Shown here piece by piece: positions 20,071-28,526 of a DNA stretch of 64,000 nt (position 1 is the first letter of the stretch; each line of letters begins with the position of its first letter). The stretch lies in NCBI RefSeq assembly GCF_000496575.1, contig NZ_AYKT01000002.1:62001-126000 (forward strand), written 5' to 3'. This DNA comes from Geobacillus thermodenitrificans subsp. thermodenitrificans DSM 465 (GTDB lineage Bacteria > Bacillota > Bacilli > Bacillales > Anoxybacillaceae). The notes under the pieces are model-generated. The model was not told the origin of the DNA, searched no databases, and saw only the letters and a program-made list of their open reading frames with translations. Position numbers and translations under genes: made by a program.

Positions 20071-20440
20071 TGGCGGATTTTTGCTTGGAGCGCTTGTCGG
20101 CGGCATCGCCGGCGCGGCTGCTGCGATGTTTTTGACGAGTGAAAAAGGGCGGAAGTGGCTGAACGACTTGAACAACTACGAGACATGGGAGCCGGTGAAA
20201 ACGACAGCTACCGAATGGTTCGAGACGGCCAAAGAGAAAACGAAGGAAATCGCCAACTTCATCCCGCTGAAAACGGCTGAAGCGCCAGCTGGTGGGGAAA
20301 ACATCGAAGAAACGACGATCCCGATTCCACCATCGGCAGATGAGACAGACCGCGAAACGCTCCAAAAGCTGCTTGAAGAAGCGGAAGCAGCGCTAGATGA
20401 TGCTGAGCAAAACATGTCATACCGAAGAGAAATGGAGTGA
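20057..20440 (+). CDS. ytxH: General stress protein YtxH
   Basis: 127 residues. The N terminus carries a glycine-rich membrane segment GFLLGALVGGIAGAAAAMFL followed by TSEKGRK, the YtxH domain signature; the rest is charged, with a helical Glu-rich C-terminal segment. AAGGAGGGTA precedes ATG 20057, located inside the end of ytxG. The gene is presumably translated from its own site. Function unknown; expected at the membrane. Confidence 0.88.
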   Translation: MAKNNGGFLLGALVGGIAGAAAAMFLTSEKGRKWLNDLNNYETWEPVKTTATEWFETAKEKTKEIANFIPLKTAEAPAGGENIEETTIPIPPSADETDRETLQKLLEEAEAALDDAEQNMSYRREME

Positions 20441-20445
20441 AGACG

Positions 20446-20778
20446 GTGGGAATGGAGAAACTGGAGGCGATCGAACAGTTTGATCGCGTTATGCAAGAAA
20501 TGGATCGCTTTTTATTCGTCAAACATAGCTTAACATGTCCGATTAGTCAAGCGGCGTTCCGTGAGTGTGAGAAGTTTGCCGCCGACCATCCGGAGCTGGC
20601 CGTCTATTGCCTATACGTTCAAGAGGCGCGCCCGCTTTCCAACTATATCGCGGAGCGAACGGGCGTTAAGCATGAGTCGCCGCAAGTGCTGCTGTTTGAA
20701 AACGGCCAAGTGGTTTGGCATACATCCCATTGGAAGATTACGTACGATGCGTTAAAAGCGCACACGGTCACCGCATAA
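20446..20778 (+). CDS. ytxJ: YtxJ, bacillithiol-system thioredoxin-fold protein
   Basis: About 110-residue thioredoxin-like protein with the monothiol active site FVKHSLTCPISQ and the cis-proline region HESPQVLLFENGQVVWH. It is proposed in the family to remove bacillithiol from mixed disulfides. Three in-frame starts compete: GTG 20437 (overlapping the ytxH stop), GTG 20446, and ATG 20452. GGAG at 20434-20437 gives the best spacing to 20446. Last gene of the stress operon. Confidence 0.85.
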   Translation: MGMEKLEAIEQFDRVMQEMDRFLFVKHSLTCPISQAAFRECEKFAADHPELAVYCLYVQEARPLSNYIAERTGVKHESPQVLLFENGQVVWHTSHWKITYDALKAHTVTA

Positions 20779-20802
20779 CCGCCTGCCTAGCGGGCGGTTT
20801 TT
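20777..20802 (+). terminator. Terminator after ytxJ
   Basis: AACCGCC / GGCGGTT stem with a nine-base loop, five Ts. Confidence 0.88.
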
Positions 20803-20857
20803 GCCAACCTTCTCGCTTTATCACTTAAAAGCGTTTAATCAAAAAAGCATTTTTTTC

Positions 20858-20886
20858 GTGACAACTGGGGTTTCATCCATTATAAT
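20858..20886 (+). promoter_or_regulatory. Sigma-A promoter of aroA
   Basis: GTGACA at 20858-20863, 17-base spacer, TATAAT at 20881-20886. It leaves a leader of roughly 130 bases before the ATG at 21022; I see no named regulatory RNA in that leader. Confidence 0.7.
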
Positions 20887-21021
20887 AAAGACTAATTACA
20901 AAACTTAACCGTTCTGTCTCCGGATGAGGGGAAGCGCCTGACGGGCGGCTTGCCATCGTCCTGTAGGCGAGACTAGGAGAACGAAACATCGCACGATATT
21001 TGGCGAAAGGATGGGGGAAGC

Positions 21022-22104
21022 ATGAGCAACGAGAGATTAGATGAGCTGCGGGCGAGAGTCGACGAAATCAACTTGCAACTGTTGAAACTGATCAATGAAC
21101 GGGGACGGCTCGTCCAAGAGATCGGGAAAATTAAAGAAGCGCAAGGAACGCATCGCTACGACCCGGTGCGCGAGCGGAAAATGCTTGATCTGATTTCCGA
21201 GCATAACGATGGACCGTTTGAAACGTCGACGCTGCAGCATATTTTCAAGGAAATTTTTAAAGCGGCGCTTGAGCTGCAAGAAGATGATCACCGGAAAGCG
21301 CTGCTCGTCTCACGGAAAAAACATCCGGAAAACACGATCGTCGAAGTGAAAGGCGAACGGATCGGCGACGGCAATCAATATTTCGTCATGGGACCTTGTG
21401 CGGTAGAAAGCTACGAGCAGGTGGCTGCGGTCGCCGAAGCGGTGAAAAAACAAGGCGTGAAGTTGCTGCGTGGCGGCGCGTATAAACCGCGCACTTCGCC
21501 ATATGACTTCCAAGGGCTTGGCGTCGAAGGACTGAAAATTTTGAAACGGATCGCCGATGAATTTGATTTGGCGGTCATTAGCGAAATCGTCACTCCGGCG
21601 GATATTGAGACCGCCTTGGATTATATTGATGTGATTCAAATTGGTGCGCGCAACATGCAAAACTTTGAGCTGCTGAAAGCGGCTGGTCAAGTGAATAAGC
21701 CAGTTTTGCTGAAGCGCGGTTTAGCAGCGACGATTGAAGAATTCATTAACGCTGCTGAATACATTATGTCGCAAGGCAATGGGCAAATCATTTTGTGTGA
21801 GCGCGGCATCCGCACGTATGAACGGGCGACGCGCAATACGCTCGACATTTCAGCGGTGCCGATCTTAAAGAAAGAAACGCACTTGCCGGTGTTTGTCGAT
21901 GTCACCCATTCGACCGGACGTCGTGATCTTCTCATTCCGTGCGCCAAAGCGGCGTTGGCGATCGGCGCTGACGGCGTCATGGCCGAAGTGCATCCGGATC
22001 CGGCCGTCGCTTTGTCCGACTCCGCTCAACAAATGGATATTGCCCAATTCAACGAATTCATGGAAGAAGTTCGCGCTTTCCAACGCCAGTTTGTTCAGGC
22101 GTAA
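21022..22104 (+). CDS. aroA: Bifunctional chorismate mutase / DAHP synthase AroA(G)
   Basis: 360-residue fusion. Residues 1-90 are an AroQ-type chorismate mutase ([33 protein letters not shown], with RYDPVRE); residues 100-355 are a class I-beta DAHP synthase ([57 protein letters not shown]). It condenses PEP with erythrose 4-phosphate to begin aromatic amino-acid synthesis; the mutase domain serves as the feedback sensor for chorismate/prephenate in Bacillus. GGGGGAAGC precedes ATG 21022. Confidence 0.96.
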   Translation: MSNERLDELRARVDEINLQLLKLINERGRLVQEIGKIKEAQGTHRYDPVRERKMLDLISEHNDGPFETSTLQHIFKEIFKAALELQEDDHRKALLVSRKKHPENTIVEVKGERIGDGNQYFVMGPCAVESYEQVAAVAEAVKKQGVKLLRGGAYKPRTSPYDFQGLGVEGLKILKRIADEFDLAVISEIVTPADIETALDYIDVIQIGARNMQNFELLKAAGQVNKPVLLKRGLAATIEEFINAAEYIMSQGNGQIILCERGIRTYERATRNTLDISAVPILKKETHLPVFVDVTHSTGRRDLLIPCAKAALAIGADGVMAEVHPDPAVALSDSAQQMDIAQFNEFMEEVRAFQRQFVQA

Positions 22105-22111
22105 ATCAGCC

Positions 22112-22142
22112 TCCCCTTTGGTTTCGGCCGAAGGGGATTTTT
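22112..22142 (+). terminator. Terminator after aroA
   Basis: TCCCCTT / AAGGGGA stem, 12-base loop that can pair further (GG/CC), then five Ts. Confidence 0.88.
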
Positions 22143-22485
22143 ATCGTCTGCTGCGTGGCGGTGAAGCGGGCAGCGTTAGGGGAGGGGCCATTGCCTAGCG
22201 TCTGATGCGCATCGTGGAGAAGAGGTGTGAATATCGCAGCGGTTTGGGGCATAAAAGCGACAACTCAAGATGCGTGCATGCTCAACAGAAACGTCGATTA
22301 GAAGCGGGACAGTTGAAAAGCAGCCTCCGTTTTGTGTGTGAACACATGGGCGGCTGAGACGTGCTCGCTTTTCTTTCATTTTTGCGATGAAATTTGCTTT
22401 TTATCGAGATTGTTCAAACGCTTTTTGGGTAAACTATCCGTGAACGGTTTGTGAACAAAACAGCAAAATCATTGCCATTTCGTTG
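22143..22485. other. Non-coding gap between aroA and ccpA
   Basis: About 340 bases without a credible gene. An imperfect hairpin lies near 22321-22357 (GTGTGAACAC at its core). Nothing else is recognisable. Confidence 0.5.
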
Positions 22486-22515
22486 CGAGTTGGAGATAAT
22501 GTATCGTATGATAGT
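22486..22515 (+). promoter_or_regulatory. Candidate promoter of ccpA
   Basis: TTGCGA, an 18-base spacer and TATGAT just ahead of a 60-base leader. Spacer is one base longer than ideal. Confidence 0.45.
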
Positions 22516-22576
22516 TGTACATATATATATCGGAACTCTGGTAGGTTACCGGATTGAGTAAAAAGGAGTGAACGGA

Positions 22577-23572
22577 ATGACCGTAACGATTTATGATGTG
22601 GCGCGAGAGGCGAACGTCTCGATGGCGACGGTCTCGCGCGTTGTGAACGGCAACCCGAACGTCAAGCCGTCAACAAGAAAAAAAGTATTGGAAGCGATTG
22701 AGCGGCTCGGCTATCGTCCGAATGCAGTCGCTCGCGGCCTCGCTAGCAAAAAAACAACGACGGTCGGGGTGATCATCCCGGATATTTCGAGCATCTTCTT
22801 TGCTGAGTTGGCACGCGGCATTGAAGATATTGCGACAATGTATAAATACAACATTATTTTAAGCAACTCCGACCAAAACAAAGACAAAGAGCTGCATTTG
22901 CTTAATACGATGCTTGCAAAGCAAGTAGACGGCATTTTGTTTATGGGTGGGACGATCACCGAGGAGCACGTCGCCGAGTTTCAAAAATCGTCTGTGCCGA
23001 TCGTGCTTGCCGCAACGATAGAGCCAAACGAGACGATTCCATCAGTCAACATTGACTACGAGCAGGCGGCGTTTGAAGCCGTGACGTATTTGCTCGAAAG
23101 AGGAAATCGTCGCGTGGCGTATGTCACCGGTCCGACCGACGATCCGATCAACCAGCGGAAACTGGCCGGCTATCGTCGTGCGCTTGAGGAGCACGGAGTG
23201 CCGTACGACGAAGAACTCGTTGTTGAAGGCGACAACTCATATGATTCCGGTTTAGAAGCATATGAAAAAATTGCTGAGCTCGCCGAGCGGCCGACGGCGG
23301 TATTTGCCGGCACGGACGAAATGGCGCTCGGCATCATCCATAGCGCCCAAGATCAAGGAGTGCGTGTGCCGGATGAGCTCGAAGTCGTCGGCTTTGACAA
23401 CACAAGGCTGGCGACGATGGTGCGGCCGCGGCTGACGACCGTCGTGCAGCCGATGTATGACATCGGCGCGGTGGCGATGCGGTTGCTGACGAAATATATG
23501 AACAAGGAACACGTCGACAACCATATCGTCGTCTTGCCGCATCGGTTGGAAGTGCGCGAGTCGACGAAATAA
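22577..23572 (+). CDS. ccpA: Catabolite control protein CcpA
   Basis: 331-residue LacI-family regulator. The N-terminal helix-turn-helix and hinge ([22 protein letters not shown], then [24 protein letters not shown]) are those of CcpA, followed by a periplasmic-binding-protein-like effector domain with the residues that meet HPr-Ser-P. It represses or activates carbon genes at cre sites. Likely targets inside this window are ackA and acsA. GGAG precedes ATG 22577 by eight bases. In B. subtilis the motility stator pair motPS follows; here it is missing. Confidence 0.95.
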   Translation: MTVTIYDVAREANVSMATVSRVVNGNPNVKPSTRKKVLEAIERLGYRPNAVARGLASKKTTTVGVIIPDISSIFFAELARGIEDIATMYKYNIILSNSDQNKDKELHLLNTMLAKQVDGILFMGGTITEEHVAEFQKSSVPIVLAATIEPNETIPSVNIDYEQAAFEAVTYLLERGNRRVAYVTGPTDDPINQRKLAGYRRALEEHGVPYDEELVVEGDNSYDSGLEAYEKIAELAERPTAVFAGTDEMALGIIHSAQDQGVRVPDELEVVGFDNTRLATMVRPRLTTVVQPMYDIGAVAMRLLTKYMNKEHVDNHIVVLPHRLEVRESTK

Positions 23573-23582
23573 ACAACAAGAA

Positions 23583-23607
23583 AAAGCGCCCGGATGGGCG
23601 CTTTTTT
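23583..23607 (+). terminator. Terminator after ccpA
   Basis: Perfect 9-bp stem AAAGCGCCC / GGGCGCTTT, GGAT loop, long T run. Confidence 0.93.
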
Positions 23608-23769
23608 AATTGTCTTGTGAGCAGAAAAAACGGGTGAAAAACTGCCACATCATGAAGCTGCTCCACGAGCACAGTAGGCAAAGATGAGGCTGGCGGGAAG
23701 ACGAGATGAACGATTGTGAAGTTTCTCGGTTTGAAAACACATGGCATTGGGCTATGTGTCCACTTCTTG

Positions 23770-23809
23770 AAGCAAAATAAGAGGAGGTGCTTTCTCTGCA
23801 CCGCCTCTT
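23770..23809 (-). terminator. Terminator of the acuABC operon
   Basis: Twelve-base arms at 23779-23790 and 23798-23809 with a single mismatch; on the minus strand the stem is followed by TTATTTT. The gap from 23608 to 23862 holds nothing else I can name. Confidence 0.75.
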
Positions 23810-23862
23810 GTTTGGCCAATGGAAACCGCGAATCCCCGCACGTCTGTAGCAGGAAGTAAGGA

Positions 23863-25032
23863 TCAAGTGCCCGCGCGCCGCTGGCTGCGGATGAAATACA
23901 ACGCTTTTTCCACCGTCTGGGCATTTTTTTCGCTAATTTCCGCTTTGCGTGGGATCGGTGCATACAAATTGTCCGGATCGTCCCATTCGAGCGGCAAGGA
24001 GACCGGGGAAAGTGGCTGCCATCGCTCGCGCCAAGCGGCCGGTAGAGGGCCAGAAATATCGGATTGTTCCGTCATTTCTAACCAAAGAAGCGCCCATGCC
24101 CGTGGGACAACGCGCCAAATGTCGTAGCCACCGCCGCCGACGGCGATCCAGCGCCCGCCGCAATATTCATGGGCGATTTGGTGGGCGAGCTTCGGAATGG
24201 CGCGATACGTTTTCATCGTTACCGACAAATGGGTAAGCGGATCGTAATAATGGGCATCCACCCCATTTTGCGTCACGATGACATCGGGGCGGAAAAAGTC
24301 AGCGATTTCCCGGAGTGCCATCGTGTAGGCATAAAGCCATGACTCGTCTTCTGTAAAGGCGTCGACCGGAATGTTGAACGAATAGCCGTAACCCGCTCCA
24401 TGGCCACGTTCATTGACGTTTCCTGTCCCCGGAAACAAGTAGCGGCCTGTCTCATGAATGGAGAACGTGCAGACGTTTGGATCGTCATAAAACGCCCATT
24501 GCACCCCATCGCCATGGTGGGCGTCGGTGTCGACATACAAGACGCGCAATCCGTATTTTTCGCGAATGTATTGAATGGCGACCGCGCTGTCATTGTAGAC
24601 GCAAAAGCCCGACGCCTTGCCACGGAATCCATGATGTAAGCCGCCGCCAAGGTTGAGCGCATGGTCGGCCTGTCCAGATAAGACGTAATCCACAGCCGTC
24701 AGCGTGCTGCCAACAAGGAGGGCGCTCGCCTCATGCATGTTCGGAAATATCGGCGTGTCTTCGGTGCCGAGGCCGTAGTTTGCCGCGGCGGTTTCCGAAA
24801 GCTCGCCGCGCCCGGCTGCCTTGACCGCTTCGATGTATGCCCGATCGTGGATGAGGGTCAGCTCCTCATCCGTCGCCATGCGCGGAGGGACGACGTGACG
24901 GTCGTCCAACGCGCCGATGGTTCGCAATAAATCGTAGGTCAGCTTGACCCGCAGCTGGTTAAACGGGTGGTCATCATGAAACTTATAACGGAGAAATTGT
25001 TCGCTATAAACAAATACGCACTTGTCGCTCAT
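23863..25032 (-). CDS. acuC: Acetoin utilisation protein AcuC, class I/II deacetylase family
   Basis: 389-residue zinc-dependent protein deacetylase. Motifs: [39 protein letters not shown] with the charge-relay His-Asp and zinc ligands, and [11 protein letters not shown]. In B. subtilis AcuC removes the acetyl group that AcuA places on acetyl-CoA synthetase, restoring activity. ATG 25032 overlaps the acuB stop in ATGA, and GGGGGT lies six bases upstream. The longer frame to 25059 is rejected. Third gene of acuABC. Confidence 0.94.
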   Translation of the reverse strand: MSDKCVFVYSEQFLRYKFHDDHPFNQLRVKLTYDLLRTIGALDDRHVVPPRMATDEELTLIHDRAYIEAVKAAGRGELSETAAANYGLGTEDTPIFPNMHEASALLVGSTLTAVDYVLSGQADHALNLGGGLHHGFRGKASGFCVYNDSAVAIQYIREKYGLRVLYVDTDAHHGDGVQWAFYDDPNVCTFSIHETGRYLFPGTGNVNERGHGAGYGYSFNIPVDAFTEDESWLYAYTMALREIADFFRPDVIVTQNGVDAHYYDPLTHLSVTMKTYRAIPKLAHQIAHEYCGGRWIAVGGGGYDIWRVVPRAWALLWLEMTEQSDISGPLPAAWRERWQPLSPVSLPLEWDDPDNLYAPIPRKAEISEKNAQTVEKALYFIRSQRRAGT

Positions 25033-25673
25033 GATGTAACCCCCGGCAAGTTCGGCCATAACACCGTATAACCAGCCTTTTTCAAATCATGGATTAAGTT
25101 GATCGGGTTCATCGTTTGCACGCGAAACACTAAGATTTTATAGTTAGGGTCGCTGTCTGGATAAAGAAGGACGCTGGCGATATTGACGTGGCGGTTGGAG
25201 ATGATGCTTGCCGCCTTGCTCAACATGCCGGCTTCGTTCGGCACTTTGATTTCGATTTGCGACCCAGGCTGGTGGGCGCCGGTCAGCTGAATGAGCGTGT
25301 GCAATAAATCTGTTTCGGTTATAATGCCAACGAGCTTACCCCCGTTGACGATCGGCAGGCAGCCGATCCGGTGCTCGTAAAAGAGTGCGGCGACTTCTTC
25401 GACGAAATCGAGCGGGTGGCCGACGATGATGTCTGTTTTCATAATGGTGCTGACCGGTTTTTGCAAGTCTTCAAGATGTTGGTGAAGATGAAAAATCGAT
25501 GGGCTGGCGTCGCGCAAATCGCGGTCTGTCACAAGGCCGATTAAATGTCCTTCCTCGTCGATGACCGGGAGATGGCGGATGCGATGATGGCGAAGCAACT
25601 GCAGCGCTTCGGCGATCGTATTCGTGGCACGGAGCGTGATCACCGATGTTTTCATGACTTGTTCAACAATCAT
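25029..25673 (-). CDS. acuB: AcuB, CBS-CBS-ACT protein
   Basis: 214 residues: two CBS domains (residues about 7-60 and 75-130, each with a TDRDL- or TETDLL-type ending) and a C-terminal ACT domain ([32 protein letters not shown]). CBS pairs bind adenine nucleotides and ACT domains bind amino acids, so a ligand-sensing role is expected, but its function in the acu operon is not known. It is coupled to acuC by a four-base overlap, with acuA 31 bases upstream. Confidence 0.93.
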   Translation of the reverse strand: MIVEQVMKTSVITLRATNTIAEALQLLRHHRIRHLPVIDEEGHLIGLVTDRDLRDASPSIFHLHQHLEDLQKPVSTIMKTDIIVGHPLDFVEEVAALFYEHRIGCLPIVNGGKLVGIITETDLLHTLIQLTGAHQPGSQIEIKVPNEAGMLSKAASIISNRHVNIASVLLYPDSDPNYKILVFRVQTMNPINLIHDLKKAGYTVLWPNLPGVTS

Positions 25674-25704
25674 ATGTCTCCCCTCCCCTTTGTGTATCGC
25701 GTGT

Positions 25705-26337
25705 TTAGTACATATACCGGTTCATAAAGCGAAGCCGGTCAAACCGTTGAATCGATTCCGGATCGACTCGTTTGCCGATGCGGACCATTAGGCAGTTCGC
25801 CGGATGAGAACAAATTTCCGGGTCGTCGGTCGCGTACCAGACGAGCCCGCCGGCGTTCATCATTTTCTCCATTACTTTTCGGTATTCCCATACGTTTAGC
25901 CCGGTTCCTTTTAAATCCCAATGCCAGTAATACTCAGTTGTAATGATAATATAATCTTCCATCGCATCGTCCATCATGGAGACGATCAATAAATTTTTTC
26001 CAACACCAAAACCACGAAATTCAGGGATTACTTCAATGGCACCGAGCTCGATTAAATTTTCCATCTTTCCTTCGGACCAACGTTCAAGCGGATCTGGATA
26101 TAAAAACGTGACATAACCGACGATGGTTCCACCGCGACGGGCGATAATGATCCGCCCTTCCGGCAGCTTGGCGATCTCGATTAATGCTTCGTGTTGTTTG
26201 GAGGGCTGGCGGAATGAAGTTAAGTCAGGGTGAAATTCGTAGCTGGCCAATGCTTCCGGTGTTACCGGTCCTTCGATGAGAAGCGTCCCTTTCGGTGTTT
26301 TCAGCTCTTTGGCGTTATACGTTTTTTTATGTTCCAT
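25705..26337 (-). CDS. acuA: Protein acetyltransferase AcuA (GNAT)
   Basis: 210-residue GNAT acetyltransferase. The acetyl-CoA binding block is [32 protein letters not shown] and [14 protein letters not shown] are AcuA-specific. In B. subtilis AcuA acetylates the catalytic Lys of AcsA and so switches it off when acetyl-CoA is plentiful; acsA lies divergently just upstream here. ATG 26337 follows AGGTGGTGA by a few bases; the ATG at 26379 would lack a site. Length is identical to the B. subtilis protein as I know it. Confidence 0.94.
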   Translation of the reverse strand: MEHKKTYNAKELKTPKGTLLIEGPVTPEALASYEFHPDLTSFRQPSKQHEALIEIAKLPEGRIIIARRGGTIVGYVTFLYPDPLERWSEGKMENLIELGAIEVIPEFRGFGVGKNLLIVSMMDDAMEDYIIITTEYYWHWDLKGTGLNVWEYRKVMEKMMNAGGLVWYATDDPEICSHPANCLMVRIGKRVDPESIQRFDRLRFMNRYMY

Positions 26338-26370
26338 TCGGTCACCACCTGAATCACTCAATCTTCTTTC

Positions 26371-26376
26371 ATTATA
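26371..26376 (-). promoter_or_regulatory. Candidate -10 of acuABC
   Basis: TATAAT on the minus strand, 33 bases before acuA. No clear -35 at 17 bases, so the promoter may need an activator. Confidence 0.45.
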
Positions 26377-26447
26377 CATAAAAATGGCCTTAGTAATCGC
26401 AGTTCAAAAAAATTTCAAAAAAATAGGCGACGGGAATATTTTAAAAA

Positions 26448-26476
26448 TTGAGAAATCAATTATTATCTACTATAAT
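26448..26476 (+). promoter_or_regulatory. Sigma-A promoter of acsA
   Basis: TTGAGA at 26448-26453, 17-base spacer, TATAAT at 26471-26476. Confidence 0.8.
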
Positions 26477-26482
26477 AAGTAA

Positions 26483-26496
26483 TGTAACCACTTACA
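26483..26496 (+). promoter_or_regulatory. cre-like operator overlapping the acsA start of transcription
   Basis: TGTAACCACTTACA, a palindrome with TGTAA/TTACA arms, begins six bases after the -10. It differs from the CcpA cre consensus TGNAANCGNTNNCA only at the central G. The position is that of a repressing site. acsA is known to be under CcpA in B. subtilis. Confidence 0.55.
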
Positions 26497-26512
26497 TAAG
26501 GGGGATCGGAGA

Positions 26513-28228
26513 ATGAAAACGGAACTGCTACCCGTCGTACAAGGGGATTACAACTTGAAAAACTACGAGGAAGCATACGAACAATTTGAATGGACGGAAA
26601 CGGAAAAGGCGTTTTCTTGGTATGAAACTGGACGAGTCAACATGGCGTACGAAGCGATCGACCGCCATGCCGAGTCGTTCCGAAAAAATAAGGTGGCACT
26701 TTACTACCGTGACGCTGTGCGGAATGAGAAATATACGTTCAAAGAAATGAAGGAGCTGTCCAACAAAGTTGCCAACGTCTTAAAGCAGGTGGCCGACATT
26801 GAAAAAGGCGACCGCGTGTTTGTGTTTATGCCGCGTTTGCCGGAACTGTATTTTACGGTGCTTGGCATCATTAAAACCGGCGCTATCGTCGGACCGCTGT
26901 TTGAAGCGTTTATGGAAGGAGCGGTACGCGACCGTCTAGAAGATAGCGGAGCGAAAGCGATCGTCACGACGCCGGAGCTGTTGCCGCGTGTGCCGGTCGG
27001 CGACCTTCCGGAACTGAAGTACGTCTTTTTAGTTGGTGACGATATTGTTGAAGAAGGGCCGTACATCGATTTGAAAAAGCGGATGAATGAGGCGAGCAAA
27101 CACTTTGACATCCAATGGGTGGATCGTCAAGACGGCCTGATTTTGCACTATACGTCCGGCTCGACCGGCAAGCCGAAAGGCGTTTTGCACGTCCATAATG
27201 CGATGATCCAACACTATCAAACAGCGAAATGGGTGCTTGATTTAAAAGAAGATGACATTTATTGGTGCACAGCCGATCCGGGTTGGGTGACCGGGACGTC
27301 ATACGGCATTTTCGGTCCGTGGCTGTGCGGAGCATCGAGTGTGATCGTCGGAGGCCGCTTCAGCCCGGACGCTTGGTATCAAACGATTCAAGACTTCGGT
27401 GTCACCGTCTGGTACAGCGCACCGACGGCGTTCCGCATGCTGATGGGCGCGGGCGATGAAGTGGTGAAAAAATACGACTTAAGCTCGCTCCGCCATGTGT
27501 TAAGCGTCGGTGAGCCGCTCAACCCGGAAGTCATCCGCTGGGGACTGAAAGTGTTCGGCCGCCGCATTCATGATACGTGGTGGATGACGGAAACAGGTGG
27601 TCATCTCATTTGCAACTACCCGTGCATGGAAATTAAGCCTGGTTCGATGGGGAAACCCATTCCAGGCGTGCAGGCAGCAATCATCGATGATCAAGGGAAC
27701 GTCCTGCCGCCGTATCGGATGGGCAACTTAGCCATCAAAAAAGGTTGGCCGTCGATGATGAAAACGATTTGGAACAACCCGCAAAAATACGAATCGTACT
27801 TTATCGGCGATTGGTATGTGTCCGGCGACTCGGCTTACATGGACGAAGACGGCTATTTCTGGTTCCAAGGGCGCGTGGACGATGTGATCAATACATCGGG
27901 CGAGCGCGTCGGCCCGTTTGAAGTCGAAAGCAAGCTCGTCGAGCACCCGGCTGTTGCTGAAGCCGGCGTCATCGGCAAGCCGGACCCGGTGCGCGGAGAA
28001 ATCATCAAGGCGTTCATCGCGCTCCGTGAAGGATACGCGCCGTCAGAAGAGCTGAAAGAAGACATTCGCCAGTTTGTGAAAAAAGGGCTTGCTGCCCATG
28101 CCGCGCCGCGCGAGATCGAGTTCCGCGACAAACTGCCGAAAACGCGAAGCGGAAAAATTATGCGCCGCGTCTTAAAAGCGTGGGAGCTCAACTTGCCGAC
28201 CGGCGACTTATCGACCATGGAAGACTAA
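26513..28228 (+). CDS. acsA: Acetyl-CoA synthetase AcsA
   Basis: 571-residue AMP-forming ligase that turns acetate, ATP and CoA into acetyl-CoA. The adenylation P-loop YTSGSTGKPKGVLHVH starts near residue 211, WWMTETGG near 360 is the acetate-type A5 region, and the C-terminal lid has TRSGKIMRR with Lys548, the residue expected to be acetylated by AcuA. GGGGGATCGGAGA precedes ATG 26513. It is divergent from acuABC, its regulators. One of three AMP-forming acyl-CoA ligases in the window. Confidence 0.95.
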   Translation: MKTELLPVVQGDYNLKNYEEAYEQFEWTETEKAFSWYETGRVNMAYEAIDRHAESFRKNKVALYYRDAVRNEKYTFKEMKELSNKVANVLKQVADIEKGDRVFVFMPRLPELYFTVLGIIKTGAIVGPLFEAFMEGAVRDRLEDSGAKAIVTTPELLPRVPVGDLPELKYVFLVGDDIVEEGPYIDLKKRMNEASKHFDIQWVDRQDGLILHYTSGSTGKPKGVLHVHNAMIQHYQTAKWVLDLKEDDIYWCTADPGWVTGTSYGIFGPWLCGASSVIVGGRFSPDAWYQTIQDFGVTVWYSAPTAFRMLMGAGDEVVKKYDLSSLRHVLSVGEPLNPEVIRWGLKVFGRRIHDTWWMTETGGHLICNYPCMEIKPGSMGKPIPGVQAAIIDDQGNVLPPYRMGNLAIKKGWPSMMKTIWNNPQKYESYFIGDWYVSGDSAYMDEDGYFWFQGRVDDVINTSGERVGPFEVESKLVEHPAVAEAGVIGKPDPVRGEIIKAFIALREGYAPSEELKEDIRQFVKKGLAAHAAPREIEFRDKLPKTRSGKIMRRVLKAWELNLPTGDLSTMED

Positions 28229-28240
28229 ACACGAACATAG

Positions 28241-28275
28241 GCGCCCGGAATGTTGCGCTTTCCGGGCGCTTTTTC
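28241..28275 (+). terminator. Terminator after acsA
   Basis: GCGCCCGGAA / TTCCGGGCGC, 10-bp perfect stem, nine-base loop, Ts. Confidence 0.92.
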
Positions 28276-28482
28276 TTATAGCGTCAGATGATGCAATGCT
28301 CCGTCAGTTGTTCGCCATTCATACAACTCCGTGACGGAAAAAGATAACGGGAGACGTAACGGTTGAAAAAGTGGGATGACAAGGCATAAAAGACGAGCGA
28401 GAGGAAGTGGAACGAACGACCACGAGTATATAGGCGGCGAAAGGAGGTTCTCCTGCCGGTCGAAAAATAGGTGCCCGCTCAT
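28276..28482. other. acsA-PBP convergent gap
   Basis: About 200 bases between the two terminators; no gene seen. Confidence 0.5.
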
Positions 28483-28517
28483 AAAAAAAGGCTTTCCAAC
28501 TGTTTGGTTGGAAAGCC
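28483..28517 (-). terminator. Terminator of the penicillin-binding protein gene
   Basis: Perfect 11-bp stem at 28490-28500 and 28507-28517; on the minus strand it is followed by seven Ts. Confidence 0.9.
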
Positions 28518-28526
28518 TCATAATAT

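Noticed and set aside
23606-23866. Minus-strand frames downstream of acuC
   Set aside because: They overlap the acuC terminator stem and lack a ribosome-binding site and family resemblance.
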